Assembly: GCA_015680685.1 (NCBI GenBank)
Contig: MNCI01007802.1
Span: 11,219-56,199, forward strand
Length of the DNA: 44,981 nucleotides
Direction: 5' to 3'
DNA from: Gnetum montanum
Taxonomy: Eukaryota > Streptophyta > Gnetopsida > Gnetales > Gnetaceae
Part shown: one piece after another, positions 1-11,147 of the stretch
Numbering within the stretch: the first letter of the stretch is position 1
Layout of the letters: each line of letters begins with the position of its first letter
Translations under genes and position numbers: made by a program
The notes under the pieces: generated by a model
Told to the model about the DNA's origin: nothing
The model's input: the letters and a program-made list of their open reading frames with translations, nothing else
Databases searched by the model: none

Positions 1-28
1 GAGTTGTGCTCAAATGTTTTTGCAAAAT

Positions 29-34
29 TTTATT
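29..34 (-). promoter_or_regulatory. Possible poly(A) signal AATAAA
   Basis: The plus strand reads tttatt, which is AATAAA on the minus strand. It lies about 190 bases past the stop of the candidate exon at 365-224, a normal plant 3' UTR distance. In AT-rich DNA this hexamer also occurs by chance. Confidence 0.3.
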
Positions 35-223
35 TGTTACAAGTAGGTATTATAAGAACCGCGTAGACTAGGCAGTTGAACAAAATAGGAAATTTTCAAC
101 AACTCACAGTACTTGGCAAAGTTGGCTGAATCTCTTTAAAGTAAGTCATTTGTAGTTCACACACAACGAAATTGTTACATTTTACACAACCACACGCCGC
201 AACAGCACACACACATACTCACA

Positions 224-365
224 TTAACTACTGAGTCTATTTGGAGGTATCTGGGCCTTGGTGTTGCCAGAGACCAGCAGGCACCTAAATCCTGTTTGAG
301 GACACTCGTTGGCAGTCGCGTCCCAAACGGTCACCAAAAATGATGAATCCAAAAAGGTTTTGAAA
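224..365 (-). CDS. Candidate terminal coding exon of an unrecognised host gene
   Basis: I do not recognise the protein. On the minus strand a frame stays open for 46 codons from just after a possible splice acceptor (CTAG, 369-366) to a TAA at 226-224. It includes residues such as NECPQTGFRCLLVSG and ends IPPNRLSS. Base composition here is clearly richer in G+C than the several kilobases to the right, as expected of an exon in an AT-rich genome. The stop is followed by about 190 bases that read like a 3' UTR and contain AATAAA (34-29) near the window edge. No upstream exon was identified in 366-2250, so the splice acceptor is only inferred. Alternatives are a chance open frame inside a repeat, or an LTR fragment. 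Confidence 0.3.
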
Positions 366-2249
366 CTAGTATGATTTCATCTTATAAGAAGTAGAACACT
401 TTATAAATGCTAATTACAAGTTAATTCAAAAATTATGGCATGATCTATCTTGATGATTATAGATCTTATTGTTGATAATTAATTATACTTGCTACTTATC
501 ATTTGGTATCATTGCTAGGGATGGTGGTTGTAGTTTATTTAGTTAATTACTTAGCATCTTATATGATGTTAATAAAAGATTTTAAGAATTTATCTTCCAA
601 AGTATCTTATTAATTAAATTTACACTGTTACTAATAAAATAATATCTACTTCTTACAAGTCAAATAGCCCATAATTAACATAAAATTCAAATGAAAAACT
701 TACTAGAAATCCTACAGGGAATAATAACAGAAATGAAGATAATAGGGACTGACATGCATCTTTATATGTGAGGGTTACATATGTCCACTATGATATGTAC
801 TATCCTAACTATACTTTCATATTTCATTAGAATGAGCATGTTTAATGAAGACATTTCCATGATTATATTATTATATCACTTGCTTAATCAACTTTTTTTA
901 TGTGCCAAGCAATACTAATGAGATTTGAACTTGGCCATGTTATAGTTGGCTACTACATTGACAAAAATATGTTATGATCTTATTAGAATACTAAGATCCA
1001 ACATAAATTATACTATTAGATGAAGGAAAGATATATGGAAGAGACAAACAAACACATTGTACCTACTACATCTCAATGTAAGATGAAGAACATAACCAAC
1101 TAGTCATAGAGGTTTCTGCACCATAGGTTTGCTTCATGTCATTCCTAATCTTTCAACATTGATAACTTAAGAAATATAATAATACACTCTTTCTTCATAG
1201 AAAATCCTAAAGATGATAAAAAAGGCCTAAGAATAAAAAGGTCTTTAAGGTCTAGAAACTCTTGAAGAACTTTTAGGGAGCAAAGGAATTACTTAGTTAT
1301 CTTGAGATCATAATCAACTGATAAAATTTGTATTTTTGAAATTCTTAGGAAGTTCTCTATAATTTGAAAAAATTAAATGCTATAAAAAATATTCAAAAGC
1401 TAAGGTTATATTATATTCTTTCAATTCTATTAAAAATTACAACAATTTTGATAGTGAAATTTAAGAGATGATAACTAAAAAGTTGTTAAGTCTCTCATGC
1501 TAAAATTTTAACTAAAAATTCCAAAAAATATTTTAAATAAATCTAATATCACATGAAATTATTGTACAATGAGGAAGAAATTATGTAATCATTGGCTATC
1601 ATTCATTTTGATAATAATTTAGGATTCAAAAAATATGCCAAATTATTAAGCTAATTTATCCCAAACACTAATAGATATTGAACTAAAATTTTAGCTACAC
1701 ATAGCCAACTATACTAGATTTCTAATAAATTTGGAGTTACTAAAAATGTTATTAAATGACTTAGATATGATCAAAATAGTGAATGTCCCTAATTTTGACA
1801 ATTCAACTTCCAAGATTGAGTACATAATGATGAATGATATTGATGAATTGATGAAAGATTAATAAGTTAATGATGAAATAGTTAAATTATTACTAAATTT
1901 ATTTTGATGATTTCTTGATTCAAGTATCCAAGAGATGCCTTGAATATATATATGTAACAAGTAGGATAACATTTACTAAAAATAATACAATATAGCTCCA
2001 ATAACAAAAAAACTTCAAAAATTATATATATATTAGGAGCAAATAACATTACAACTACCCATCAATTTAGAAATTTCTAGTATTTTATTATACAATCCTA
2101 CTCATCAATTTAAAAATTTCCTCTACTTTATTAAAATAAAATTATATTACATAATAAAAATTAAAATTTATTATCTTATGCTCTAAAAAGTTAATAATCT
2201 ATCCTTAGAGTGGAAGGAAATATTCATTCTTTATCTTTGCTTTCTTCTT
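366..2249. other. AT-rich non-coding stretch
   Basis: No open frame of useful length, RNA gene or terminal repeat was recognised. The stretch is strongly AT-rich with short poly-A/T runs. The right end probably includes the decayed 3' end or LTR of the copia fragment that begins at 2250, but no LTR boundary could be placed. Confidence 0.5.
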
Positions 2250-3409
2250 TCTTTGTTATGCTCTAAATTCCTATAGATTTATTGAGATACTTGATCATTT
2301 GAGATCACAGATTTTTTGTTAGTAAGTCAAAAAATTGCTCTTTTCAACTAATGTGAATGGGTTTATGGTTTCTTATTTCACTTCTTACTTGATAAAATAG
2401 TGCTTAATATAACTATGTTTGGATTTTTTGTGATGAACATAGTCTTGGGATAGTTGAATAGTTGTTGTATTTTCATAACATAATTTTTTAGGAACATCAA
2501 TTTCAAATCCTAATTGTGAGAAACATTTACTTAGCTATAGCTATATTTGAGACATTCATCCATGATAATAAATTCTACTTCATAGGTGGATAACCTAACG
2601 AATGATTATTTCTTTGATTTTTAGTATATTGGATTTTTTTCTTGCATAATGAGAGCTCCTAATGTGGATTCTCTAATCATTATCTCTAACCCAATCAGCA
2701 TCTAAATATGCTTGAAGCTTATTGTCTCCTTTACTGAACTATATCCCAAAGTTACAAGTACATTTTACATACTTGAAGACATGCACAACTACTTGAATAT
2801 GAGATTATCTTGGCTCTTACATGAATCTAAATAAGTATGATATTGTGTACTTCAAATCTATTTTGATGTGGTGGAGAAACTCAAGTGATCCAATCATGGT
2901 ACAATGCATGGTTGCATCTATGAAAGGATCATTATCTTTGCTTTTTAACTTTAAATTGTATGAAACATTAGTACTAACTAGCTTCTCATTCTTTAGATTG
3001 AATTTTTCAAAGATGGAATTTTCATATCTAATTTGAGAAATTTTCATTCCCTCTTTATCCTAGTTTACTTTAATTTCTAGGAAGTATTTGAGTTCTCAAG
3101 ATTTCTCATTTCGAGTTTAGTTTCCATGTCATTCTTGAAATATTCTACTAGTCTTTTATTAGTTTCAATAAAGATAATGTCATCTACATATATTGATATG
3201 ATGATGAATTCATCTCCTTCCATCTTGAAATATTGTGTTGCTTCAAACATGCAATTTTAATAATTATTTATAGTAGATGTACACTTCTTATTTAATGTAT
3301 CCATTTAGAAATGCTAAGTTGACATCCATATATTGAACCTTTAGATCTTTATATGTTATGGAGAGAATGAACTTGATGGTTTCAAATTTGGTCACCAATG
3401 TAAATATTT
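2250..3409 (-). pseudogene. Decayed Ty1/copia pol, RT to RNase H (3' part)
   Basis: Minus-strand translation, with stops and frame changes, shows copia reverse transcriptase followed by RNase H. In order: TKFETIKFILSI and MDVNLAFLNGYIK near 3390-3300 (RT N-terminal motifs), YVDDIIF near 3190-3170 (catalytic YVDD), then an open piece at 3047-2817 with DATMHCTMIGSLEFL. Further on come an ADW motif near 2680, a SQLGFEIDVPKKLCY-like stretch, HHKKSKH near 2420 and an LLTK-like end near 2300, all typical of the copia RNase H region. At 3410 the RT is cut abruptly by the LTR of another element. The missing upstream part resumes at 17305 on the far side of that insertion. It is a pseudogene with many stops. 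Confidence 0.85.
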
Positions 3410-3983
3410 TGTGACATCCCATTCCTAGATGTCATGGAAAACATCAAATATATGTTATGTTAGACATTAGGCATAAACAATAACATAGCAAACATAAAAT
3501 ATGTGCAATGTTCAACATTAAGCATAAAGAAAATAACTAGAAAAATGTAGAAGAAAAGGAGAAAATAATGATTTATTGATATAGAATAGTGTATCTTGGA
3601 TCATGCTTTGGGGATTCCTTAGGATTTTCTTCCTTTATTATTTATCCCTTAAAGGCAATCCAACACTTCCACCATAGTTAGGCCTTCAACCTACTTGAAA
3701 GGATGGTTGGTCCTCTTCTTATCCTGCTTCACCTAGCACTTGTTACTCATCCTTTATCAACTCTACAACCCCATGCTGATACAACCTTTAACTCTTGAGT
3801 ATAAATACCTTATGTCAAACCCCCAAAGATTAGATCATGAGACATGTCTATTATTACAACATGCATTTTTGGATATTAATTACCACTCCCGTTTCAGGAC
3901 TTTTTATGATAATCACAATACTTGTTATGAAGAGATACTATCTTTATTATGTAGTGGCATCATTTGGGAATGGGGATGTTACA
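3410..3983 (-). repeat. 3' LTR of the outer element
   Basis: Begins TGTGACATCCC and ends GGGATGTTACA on the plus strand, an imperfect inverted terminal pair typical of plant LTRs. It aligns along its length with 16722-17299 and abuts the tattt duplication on its left. Confidence 0.85.
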
Positions 3984-4394
3984 ATCTATCCTCTTTAGGT
4001 TTTTTTCATCCTTGAATGAGTTCATGTTCACTATCTTTTTCTAGCTCAAATGCTCCTTTTATGCTCCTATGCTTCAATAGTTTAATTTCTCCTTTGGACT
4101 TGAAGTTATCTCTTGCCTATTCTACAAACAAAATATAATTGAAAAAAATTTATATAATTACTAAATATTATTTTAACAATACTTACTTCATTTTCTAAAA
4201 TAATAACAAGAGTTGAAATAAATATCTACCAACCACCAATCACTTGTCCTAACTAAGGTCACGCAAAGTGCAACCTATATCTAGTTACCCAAGTGAACAT
4301 AGGATAAATCCTTATTCTCAAATTACATTGCCTTACATATTTTTACTTATCTAATTGAAATATAATTTAACTAACACAAAAAACAATAATATTA
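3984..4394. other. Outer element 3' internal region, non-coding
   Basis: The stretch between the end of the CCR4-like frame and the 3' LTR. On the minus strand the last bases before the LTR are purine-rich (AAAGAGGATAGAT), a plausible polypurine tract. Nothing else was recognised. Confidence 0.5.
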
Positions 4395-5253
4395 TAAATA
4401 AAATTAAGGTTAAGATACTCCTTGATCTTAATCTTAGGGGTTAATGGAAGTGGTTGTAATTCTACCATAAGTGGTATATGATTGAATGGTCTTGTTCAAA
4501 ATTGAAGGGCTTGATCTTGATTCTTCTTAACTTCTTTCAAAATTAACTCTAGTAAATTGATAACTTGAAAAAATTGGACATCACACAAAATATAATCTAG
4601 GATCTCACTAAAAAATTTTGTTGATCCATCTTTATTAATTGTGGTAGAGTAATTATTGAACTATGGTTCTTGATAAGCACTATCCATCAAAATTATCTAT
4701 TTTTGAATTCTAAAATTTGATTTATCAAATGAACATGTGAAGTAAGCATAGTATGCACTAGCCAAAGGAATTGCATGTTAAATTGATGGGAACATCTTAT
4801 TTAAATCATTTTTATCTTCTAAGGATTCTTTCACACATCCATATTTTAAAAATTGATGAACACTATCTCCAACTTTTCTATTAAAGTCTTTACAAAGGAC
4901 AAATGGCACTGGATCAGTATATCTTAGGAACAAATTATTTTTCAAACTTTTCTCTATTTGCTTAATCAAGTATGCTCCTAGACATAGTTTAACATCTTAA
5001 CATGTTGATTTGATAATTCAATGTGTGTTAACTACACATAAATATCTTTCTAATAATTGGATTTTTAGTATCAACGCCAAGCCTATGTGGCTTCTTTAAA
5101 ATCTTGATAGTTCTTTTTTCCCATGATTTGAAGCTTTGGGATATTAAACTCATATATTCCAAACTCCATTCAAATCTTTGTATTAAATAAAACTTTGATT
5201 ATTTATAAAATATTGTGCAACCATCCATGTTGTGGTTTCTACAATAGGCTAAT
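4395..5253 (-). pseudogene. CCR4-type deadenylase-like sequence, C-terminal part
   Basis: This is the continuation of 14443-14090 after the inner element insertion. CCR4 proteins are Mg-dependent EEP-family (endonuclease/exonuclease/phosphatase) poly(A) exonucleases of the CCR4-NOT complex. In order on the minus strand: NHNMDGCTIFYK near 5220, EKRTIK and HRLGVDTKNP near 5110, VVNTH near 5030 (family NTH block), DVKL and IKQIEKSL near 4970, and VPFVLCKDFN near 4890. The last is the family CGDFN block with G changed to K but D and N kept. Then come IPLASAYYAYF near 4740, LDYI near 4595 and NHIPLM near 4480, which is the terminal SDH block with D changed to N. Several stops and frame changes make it non-functional. 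There are no intron-like interruptions between these blocks, consistent with a processed copy. Confidence 0.7.
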
Positions 5254-5385
5254 TGATGAGTGGTGAGGTACCCCTACACTCAACCATACGAAACGAGCGT
5301 CGCACGCGTGATCTAGTCGAACTCCACAGATGGACTAGTTGTGGCACCTAGATAGTTAGCCTTAGGTCGCAGTTCGTTGTCTTCC

Positions 5386-5431
5386 CATCTAGACTAGTTT
5401 TGCATATGTCACATATGGTTTAGTCTAGATG
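5386..5431 (-). repeat. Nested inverted repeat (hairpin) in LTR
   Basis: A perfect 11-base stem (CATCTAGACTA at 5386-5396 with TAGTCTAGATG at 5421-5431) encloses a second palindrome, CATATG-TCA-CATATG. The 5' LTR has the same structure at 13235-13280 with one inner change. It lies in the transcribed R/U5, so it could fold in the element RNA. Confidence 0.6.
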
Positions 5432-5600
5432 AGGTGTATGATGTGTTTCCTAATCTACACTACTCTTGAAGGCAGTGGAAAATAATATTAACTAATCTAA
5501 GCTATGAGGAAAAGGATAAGAAAATCTAATCTAGCCTAAGTGCGACGAGCAACCGATTCCTTGATCAACCGTACATATCTTGGACTTTGTGCATGACTAC

Positions 5601-5722
5601 CACTGGGACTACCAAGCATAGGCCTAGGTACGCCATTGGGATTACCAAGCGCAGACCCCAATTACGCCACTGGGTTACCAAGCGTAGATCCCCCTAGCTA
5701 CACCACTAGGCTACTAAGCAGT
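5601..5722. repeat. Tandem repeat in 3' LTR, four units of 33-36 bp
   Basis: Units start at 5601, 5634, 5668 and 5704, each with CACTGGG-like then ACCAAGC-like sequence; the last is partial. Spacing of 33, 34 and 36 shows slow drift. Confidence 0.7.
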
Positions 5723-6121
5723 CACACTTAAATGCTCGTAATCAAGTCGTACTCGTTCCGCTTCTAGGAGTTTAAGGGTGAGAAACTAATCGCGATGAGT
5801 AATTGATTCCTTAACTAGTCGTACACACTCATGGATGCTCGTAGTTAAGTCGTACTCACACCGCGCTATGAAAGCAATAAATAACATTAAATAAATAACA
5901 AATAAATAAACTAAGTGAATGCTGTAATGATGAAGTAATCTCGATTTTTATTGCCACTCATGTGCATGTCCAAGTACGACACACTCGAATAAAAACACCG
6001 TACAATTACATTCACCACACTGCGGGCAGACACAGGAAAAAATCTAACTCTGGAGGGATCAAACTGCCAGAGCTTCGCTACACTAAAATTGGGGATCTCC
6101 AAACAAGGGAGAGCCACCTCT

Positions 6122-6220
6122 TATTTATAGACATGGCAGCGGACTACGATATCGCATACGCGATATCGTAGGGAAGGACGCGATATCACGTACGCGATAT
6201 CGTGGGGGATGCGATATCGC
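6122..6220 (-). promoter_or_regulatory. 3' LTR promoter copy: TATA box and palindrome array
   Basis: TATAAATA at 6129-6122 (minus). CGATATCG-type palindromes lie at 6147-6154, 6161-6168, 6181-6188 (last base A), 6195-6202 and 6212-6219. They are arranged as two units of about 30 bases and a partial third. Confidence 0.75.
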
Positions 6221-6245
6221 GGCCTGTGCGAACCGCGTCTCAACA

Positions 6246-6254
6246 TACCCCCAT
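6246..6254 (-). other. Polypurine tract
   Basis: The minus strand reads ATGGGGGTA directly against the TGTTGAG start of the 3' LTR, in the position expected for plus-strand priming. Confidence 0.65.
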
Positions 6255-6415
6255 GACTGAATAAAAACTTGTCCTCGAGTTAAAAGGAGAACAAGCTTCA
6301 GTGATTACATAGTGGATAGGTATGGGATTATTAACTGGAAAAGAAATGGACAAATGCCGCAGTGTGGAAATACACAACACAGAGAAAAAATGCTACAACT
6401 ACAAAAATGTGGAAC

Positions 6416-9202
6416 TCATGTAGTTCCTGGTGGTGGTGGCTCCTCCATGGGTGCTTTCCCCTTGTCACGTGCTCCAAGCTTTGAAGGTTGATGACATTGA
6501 AGAATAGCCTGGAGCTTCTCCTCTTCAGTCCGAGGGTCTTGTACCATCCATGCTGATGCTCCGATGTTTGACAGAGTCGGCACTTCCCATGGACAGGGTA
6601 GTTGCGGGAACATCTGATTAGCTTTGATGTACCATGCTGTGAACACCCATCATTCCACTTTGTAGGCTCTGGCTCTGTCTTTGTATTTGTGAAGTTCTGC
6701 TAGCCATCGAGCCAAGTCGGTTGCCACATCTTTCTGTCCTTGGTAGCTTTCTTTTACCACCGCGAGTTCAGAATTTGTGACATCTAATTTTTCAGCCAAC
6801 TTCTTTCATTTTGCAAATTCTACTTTATATTTGATGTGGGTGGAAGCTACCTGCTACTTAAGCTCTGACCTCAGGCGTCCTGCTGTTAACATGGCCAGGT
6901 TGGCATATCGAAGGTTTTCCAACTCCATGTATTCGGTTAAGTGTTGGATCTACAGGTCCCGGTTCTTAATTTCTACTTGGTGGGCATAGGCATAAGTGTC
7001 CACAATGGCCCCCCAATCAGTGTGTTGGGCACTGATGCTATTGATTTGAGCTTTGGCCATATGGATCTCCTTCTCCAGGATCTGTTTATACATCCCCACC
7101 TAATCGCGGAAGTGCTCCTTCAGCTTCTCATGTTGTTTAGCCTCATTCTACCACGCACTAATCTCGATGGCTGATTTCTGTCGAATAGCACGTACCTCCT
7201 CCATTCAGAGGGTTCGATTTTCTCTGGCTAAATGGCTTACATCTTGATTGACTCGAATGAATTGTTCTTGCAGCCGATGAAAGTGCTCATCGAGAAAATT
7301 CTTTTGTTTCTCCATAGAAGTCAACCGAAGGCTATCGACAACCAATTGCTTATTCTCTTCTTGCAAGGCCTTGAGTGCCTTAAGATGTGCATGAGTTTGC
7401 GTCTTTGCTGCGGAGGCATCCCAAGTGGCCGTATCCTTTTCTTCTGCCACCCTCTTATTTTCTGCAATTAATTTAGTTAGTTGCTCAGTTTTAAAATTGT
7501 CTAACTGGTCTGCGGGAACCAATCGCAAGGGATCCCGCTGTGCTGCTTGTAAGGCAATGAGCTGCTCTTGTAATTTCTGCACTTCAGCCTCAGCATACTC
7601 AGCCCTTACTTCGGATATGACCATTTTTTCCTTTGTCGAAATGAGGTTTGACTGAATTGCTGTTACATCCTAGGGGATGTCAAACAGGGACGTTAAAACT
7701 TGTCTTGTTTGAAGCAATCTGTCCAATACATCCTCATGTTCAGCAGGAGTCATTGAGGTTCCGGCAATGGTTTGAGCATCCTATGCTCCTGAAAGATCTG
7801 CCGGTGGCACAACAAGTACATTAAAAGACTCTTTGATGTGGTCAGCGACCACCTCAGCTGCTCCCGCGACATCCTGGTGTTGCATGACCACCACAGTGAC
7901 CCCTTCACCAGTCTCTAACTGAACTTGGAAGGATGCTACGTGTCCAGAGATCTATTGTGACCATCTTCTTTCCCCTCCTCCTGTTTGCATTGACAACTCA
8001 CCCTTGGTGCAATCTACTGAAATTGTAGGTTGGCTGGCATCATCGATGACACGGAAGAGATTGGCATCATCACGACTTCCCCAACTAACCGTCTTAGCAA
8101 TGGCCCTCAAATGGCTCATCGATGGTCTATAGTCTTGCAGCAGCGGCTGATCCTGGCCTGTGCCGGGTCCTGCTTCTTGTTGTTGGCTGGGACCTGTGGC
8201 TGGAGGTTGACTGGGTCCTGCAAGTTGAGTTGCAGGAGGTCCAGTCATTTGTTCTTCATCTTCTTCATCTGGTCCCAACACTTCGCCAGTGCTCTTTTTT
8301 GGAGCAGGTGCCTTTAACAATTCAGCATAAGAAGCATTTTGGGCTTTTCGGAGGACGTCATTTGTATATCCCCGAATCCCAGCTCGATGGCACAGTTTTC
8401 TGATAAGACAGGAAAAATGGAGTGCCATTTTTCCTGTCTTCCGTTCTTCGAATTACCTTAAGATCTCCATTAAATATAGATGGGGAAGGTTAGCGTTAAC
8501 CTTTCCCATCAACACTGCACATCCTCTTGTCACGTACGTTGATATTCTTTTTAAACCTTTTGTGGGGAAGAGGTGATAGGTTATGATTTTGAAATAAACT
8601 CTCTCTTCTGTGGTTAGCTCACCAAAAGCTTTATCTCTGCCATAAGCCCTTTCTAGCCAATCCTTTCGCACATCAGGGTCTGATTGGGTGGATAATTGAG
8701 CAACGTGGGGGCCTGAATTTGAAAGGTTTAACACTTCCGAAATCTTCTATGTAGAAAAATCTACTGTCACACCACCGATGTTTACCGTGGTGCCTTGCTC
8801 CTTATTGTGCCAGAATAGGTACGTTTCGCCTAAGTACCAGGCACCTTGTTCAGAGAGGACAGGCCATAAGGGAGATCCTTTGAGGTGATCCCTAATAGCC
8901 TCAAGAGTGAACTCTACAAAAGATTCGAAGTTGAGTTCCACAATCACCGAAGCGATTGTGGACTTCGTGTGGATAGCCTAAACACATTCCAGGGGCAACG
9001 TGAGTTGTTGTCCCAGTTTAGGCGTAGCAGCTCCTCCTTCTACCTGCCTGGATCATCTGGTAGGAGGTTCTTCTTGATGGATGCTAAATGAGTGCACCTC
9101 CTATTCATTATGTTGTCTGGCAGGGACTTGCCTTCGACCTCTCCTAGGTTGTTTTGCTCCATCTTGGGTCAGACTCTTCTGCTGGGAGCGTTTCGGGGCC
9201 AT
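6416..9202 (-). pseudogene. 928-codon second ORF: plant-transposon-like domain plus coiled coil, 15 nonsense codons, no frameshift
   Basis: From ATG 9202 to TGA 6418-6416 a single frame runs 928 codons and starts MAPKRSQQKS with a basic stretch. Residues about 85-275 resemble the domain annotated in plants as 'putative plant transposon protein': LWPVL and TYLFWHN, then ERVYFKIITYHLFPTKG and NANLPHLYLMEIL, then HFSCLIRKLCHRAGI. A Pro/Gln/Gly-rich linker (about 290-355) and a negative DEEDEEQ patch follow. Residues about 520-850 are a long Glu/Gln/Lys/Leu-rich coiled coil. The end is PMEEPPPPGTT. In-frame stops begin (low coordinate) at 9101, 9053, 8978, 8747, 8453, 7952, 7781, 7670, 7205, 7148, 7100, 6950, 6854, 6806 and 6650. 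Ten are TAG, four TGA, one TAA. It takes the place of pol. Function is unknown; a structural or accessory role is only a guess. Confidence 0.8.
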
Positions 9203-11147
9203 CTGCAATCACACGGGCCCACATTAGTAAGGTTGTTTAGGAAATCAAGTTATACCTTACTACTTTCCTTAATTAAATATCTTATGTTATTGTGTGATTG
9301 GCTCGAAAATTATGATAATGGGTCTTATGACTTAGGTGGATTTCCATTTTAATATCCCGGTATACTTAAGGGCGTACGATTGTTGGCACAATTTGTCTAA
9401 GTGTTAGTATTAATTACCCTAATTGATGTCCTTTGGGCAATGAAAAATTTCAAAAAATTTAGGCACTTTTCGACAAGTGTCTCTCCCTCATGACTAAACT
9501 GAACACTCTGGGTTCAAGAAGGTTCAAACGGAATTCAAATCGGAGCACCAGCATGCAAGATATAGTTGAAAAAGCAAGGGTCACTCAATCGCAAGTTGTA
9601 GAGAAAAAATTCAAAAACTTCCCCCCATGTAAATGGCCAAATGAAGCCAAGTGTTGTGGTGGGGGTTCCTATTTATAGGAACAGGGGACGCGATATCGCA
9701 TACGGTACATCGCATATGTGATATCTTGTGGGACGCGATATCGCGTACATGATATCTCGTCCAAACAGCAGTGAGACACCTAAAAGAGACCAAATTTTGA
9801 ATGATTTTTCTTGGAATTAAGGTGTAAAACTAGGACATTAACAAGAATTAATGTATTCAAGGGTAATCATGTGAATTCGAGAGGCACTTTGAATGATAAG
9901 GATGTGAATTCAACAATTAAAACTGTTGGCGGTTATGAAGAAAAGGGAATGTAATGGAGTATTGGAACATGAAAGTTTTGAGGGTTAATAAATGGGAAAG
10001 AAAATTATGAAAATTAAGCTGAGGGTCAGAAATTGTGTGTTCTAGCAAGAGAATTAATGAATATTACAGCAAAATTACACAAGTGGATCCTCCCCAAAGC
10101 AGGTTTCAACCTATTATGCCCTTGTGTAATCACACTTAAAGTGTCTGTGGGCACTAGAAGGGTTAATTGTAATCTGCACTAACTCTACAAAACACACACA
10201 TGTAAATATCACCGGAATGAGATGAAAATTTTATATTACATGGGACCCGAGCTACAATTACATGAACAGTGAGATGAGACGAAGTACAGAAAGGGATCGT
10301 AGAGATTGGGACATGAGGTAACTGACTCAGGGCACAATGAATTCTGCGTGAAAATCATGATTAAAGTGTCATTAACCCATCGTTCCAAAATCAGGACCAA
10401 GTCCATCCTTCTAATCAGTGACATCGCATTGTTTCATCCCATGATGAACAACTATGAGAGTACCATGACAACAGGGCATACGATCACTTGGCGTTTAGTG
10501 CAAGGGAGGAGTGATTTTTGTTTTATGGCACTTCCTTTTTCTTTTTTCTCTTTCTCTTTTTTTTTCACTTTACTGAATCCAGAGAAGCCGCCAACCTTCA
10601 GGCATGGGTGCATGTCTTTCCAATGGGACCCCCTAGAATAGCGTTTGATTTTCGAGTGCCCTCTTGATTACTCTTACTCCAATTTTTCATTAGATCTACA
10701 AGGATCTTAGTACAACCATATTGCATGATAACACCCACAGATGACACCAAAGAAAATCCACAAGTCCCCTTGATGTCACACCCTAACCATTCCCTCTTGG
10801 TCCATCCTTCTTCATTCTGGGTACAATGAACACAAAATTAATTTTAAGTTTTTGAAATTTCAAGAATATCACTGTACCCTTGAACAGAACCTCTTTATTT
10901 ATAGAGTGGATGAGTGGGTGTAATGGGCTTACTATTTCAAATAATTGATCACTCATGACTTAATAATATAAAACACATCTCAACCAACGATCCACATGAG
11001 TGTTTTATTCGTAGACGAGATTACTTACACAAACGGAAAAAGACAAACACACAAAAAAGATAAAATAAAAAGTTGAAAAAGGAAAAATTGAAAAACAAAA
11101 AGATGAAAAATTAAAGAAAATTAAACAATATTTATTAATCCTAATTG
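9203..11147 (-). other. Spacer between gag and second ORF of the inner element
   Basis: About 1.9 kb with no convincing coding frame. It holds two TATAAATA sequences on the minus strand (10903-10896 and 9677-9670). The second is preceded by GATATC palindromes like those of the LTR promoter. The part from 10850 to 9780 has LTR-leader-like texture, but I could not align it to the LTRs by eye. Confidence 0.6.
9670..9760 (-). promoter_or_regulatory. Internal promoter-like module: GATATC palindromes plus TATAAATA
   Basis: On the minus strand a TATAAATA (9677-9670) lies just downstream of an array with CGATATCG at 9743-9736 and 9698-9691. Degenerate copies (TGATATCT) lie near 9757-9750 and 9726-9719. 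Layout and spacing match the U3 of this element's own LTRs. It stands about 470 bases upstream of the ATG of the large second ORF (9202), so it could have driven a separate transcript. It could instead be the remnant of a related LTR. Confidence 0.6.

Larger units (their letters stand above)
5254..6245 (-). repeat. 3' LTR of the inner element
   Basis: It matches 13103-14084 along its whole length and starts TGATGAG. The other end reads CTCAACA where the partner has CTCATCA. It contains a hairpin (5386-5431), a four-unit tandem repeat (5601-5722), a TATAAATA box (6129-6122, minus) and a palindrome array (6147-6220). Confidence 0.92.

Noticed and set aside
5601-5722. Short regularly spaced repeats resembling a CRISPR array
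   Set aside because: Units are tandem with drifting length and no unique spacers, lie inside an LTR, and the genome is a plant.
6416-9202. Stop-codon reassignment or RNA editing to explain the 15 internal stops
   Set aside because: All three stop codons occur in one transposon frame, and the LTRs show the same transition bias; deamination decay is simpler. U-to-C editing is known in organelles of some land plants, not for nuclear transposons.
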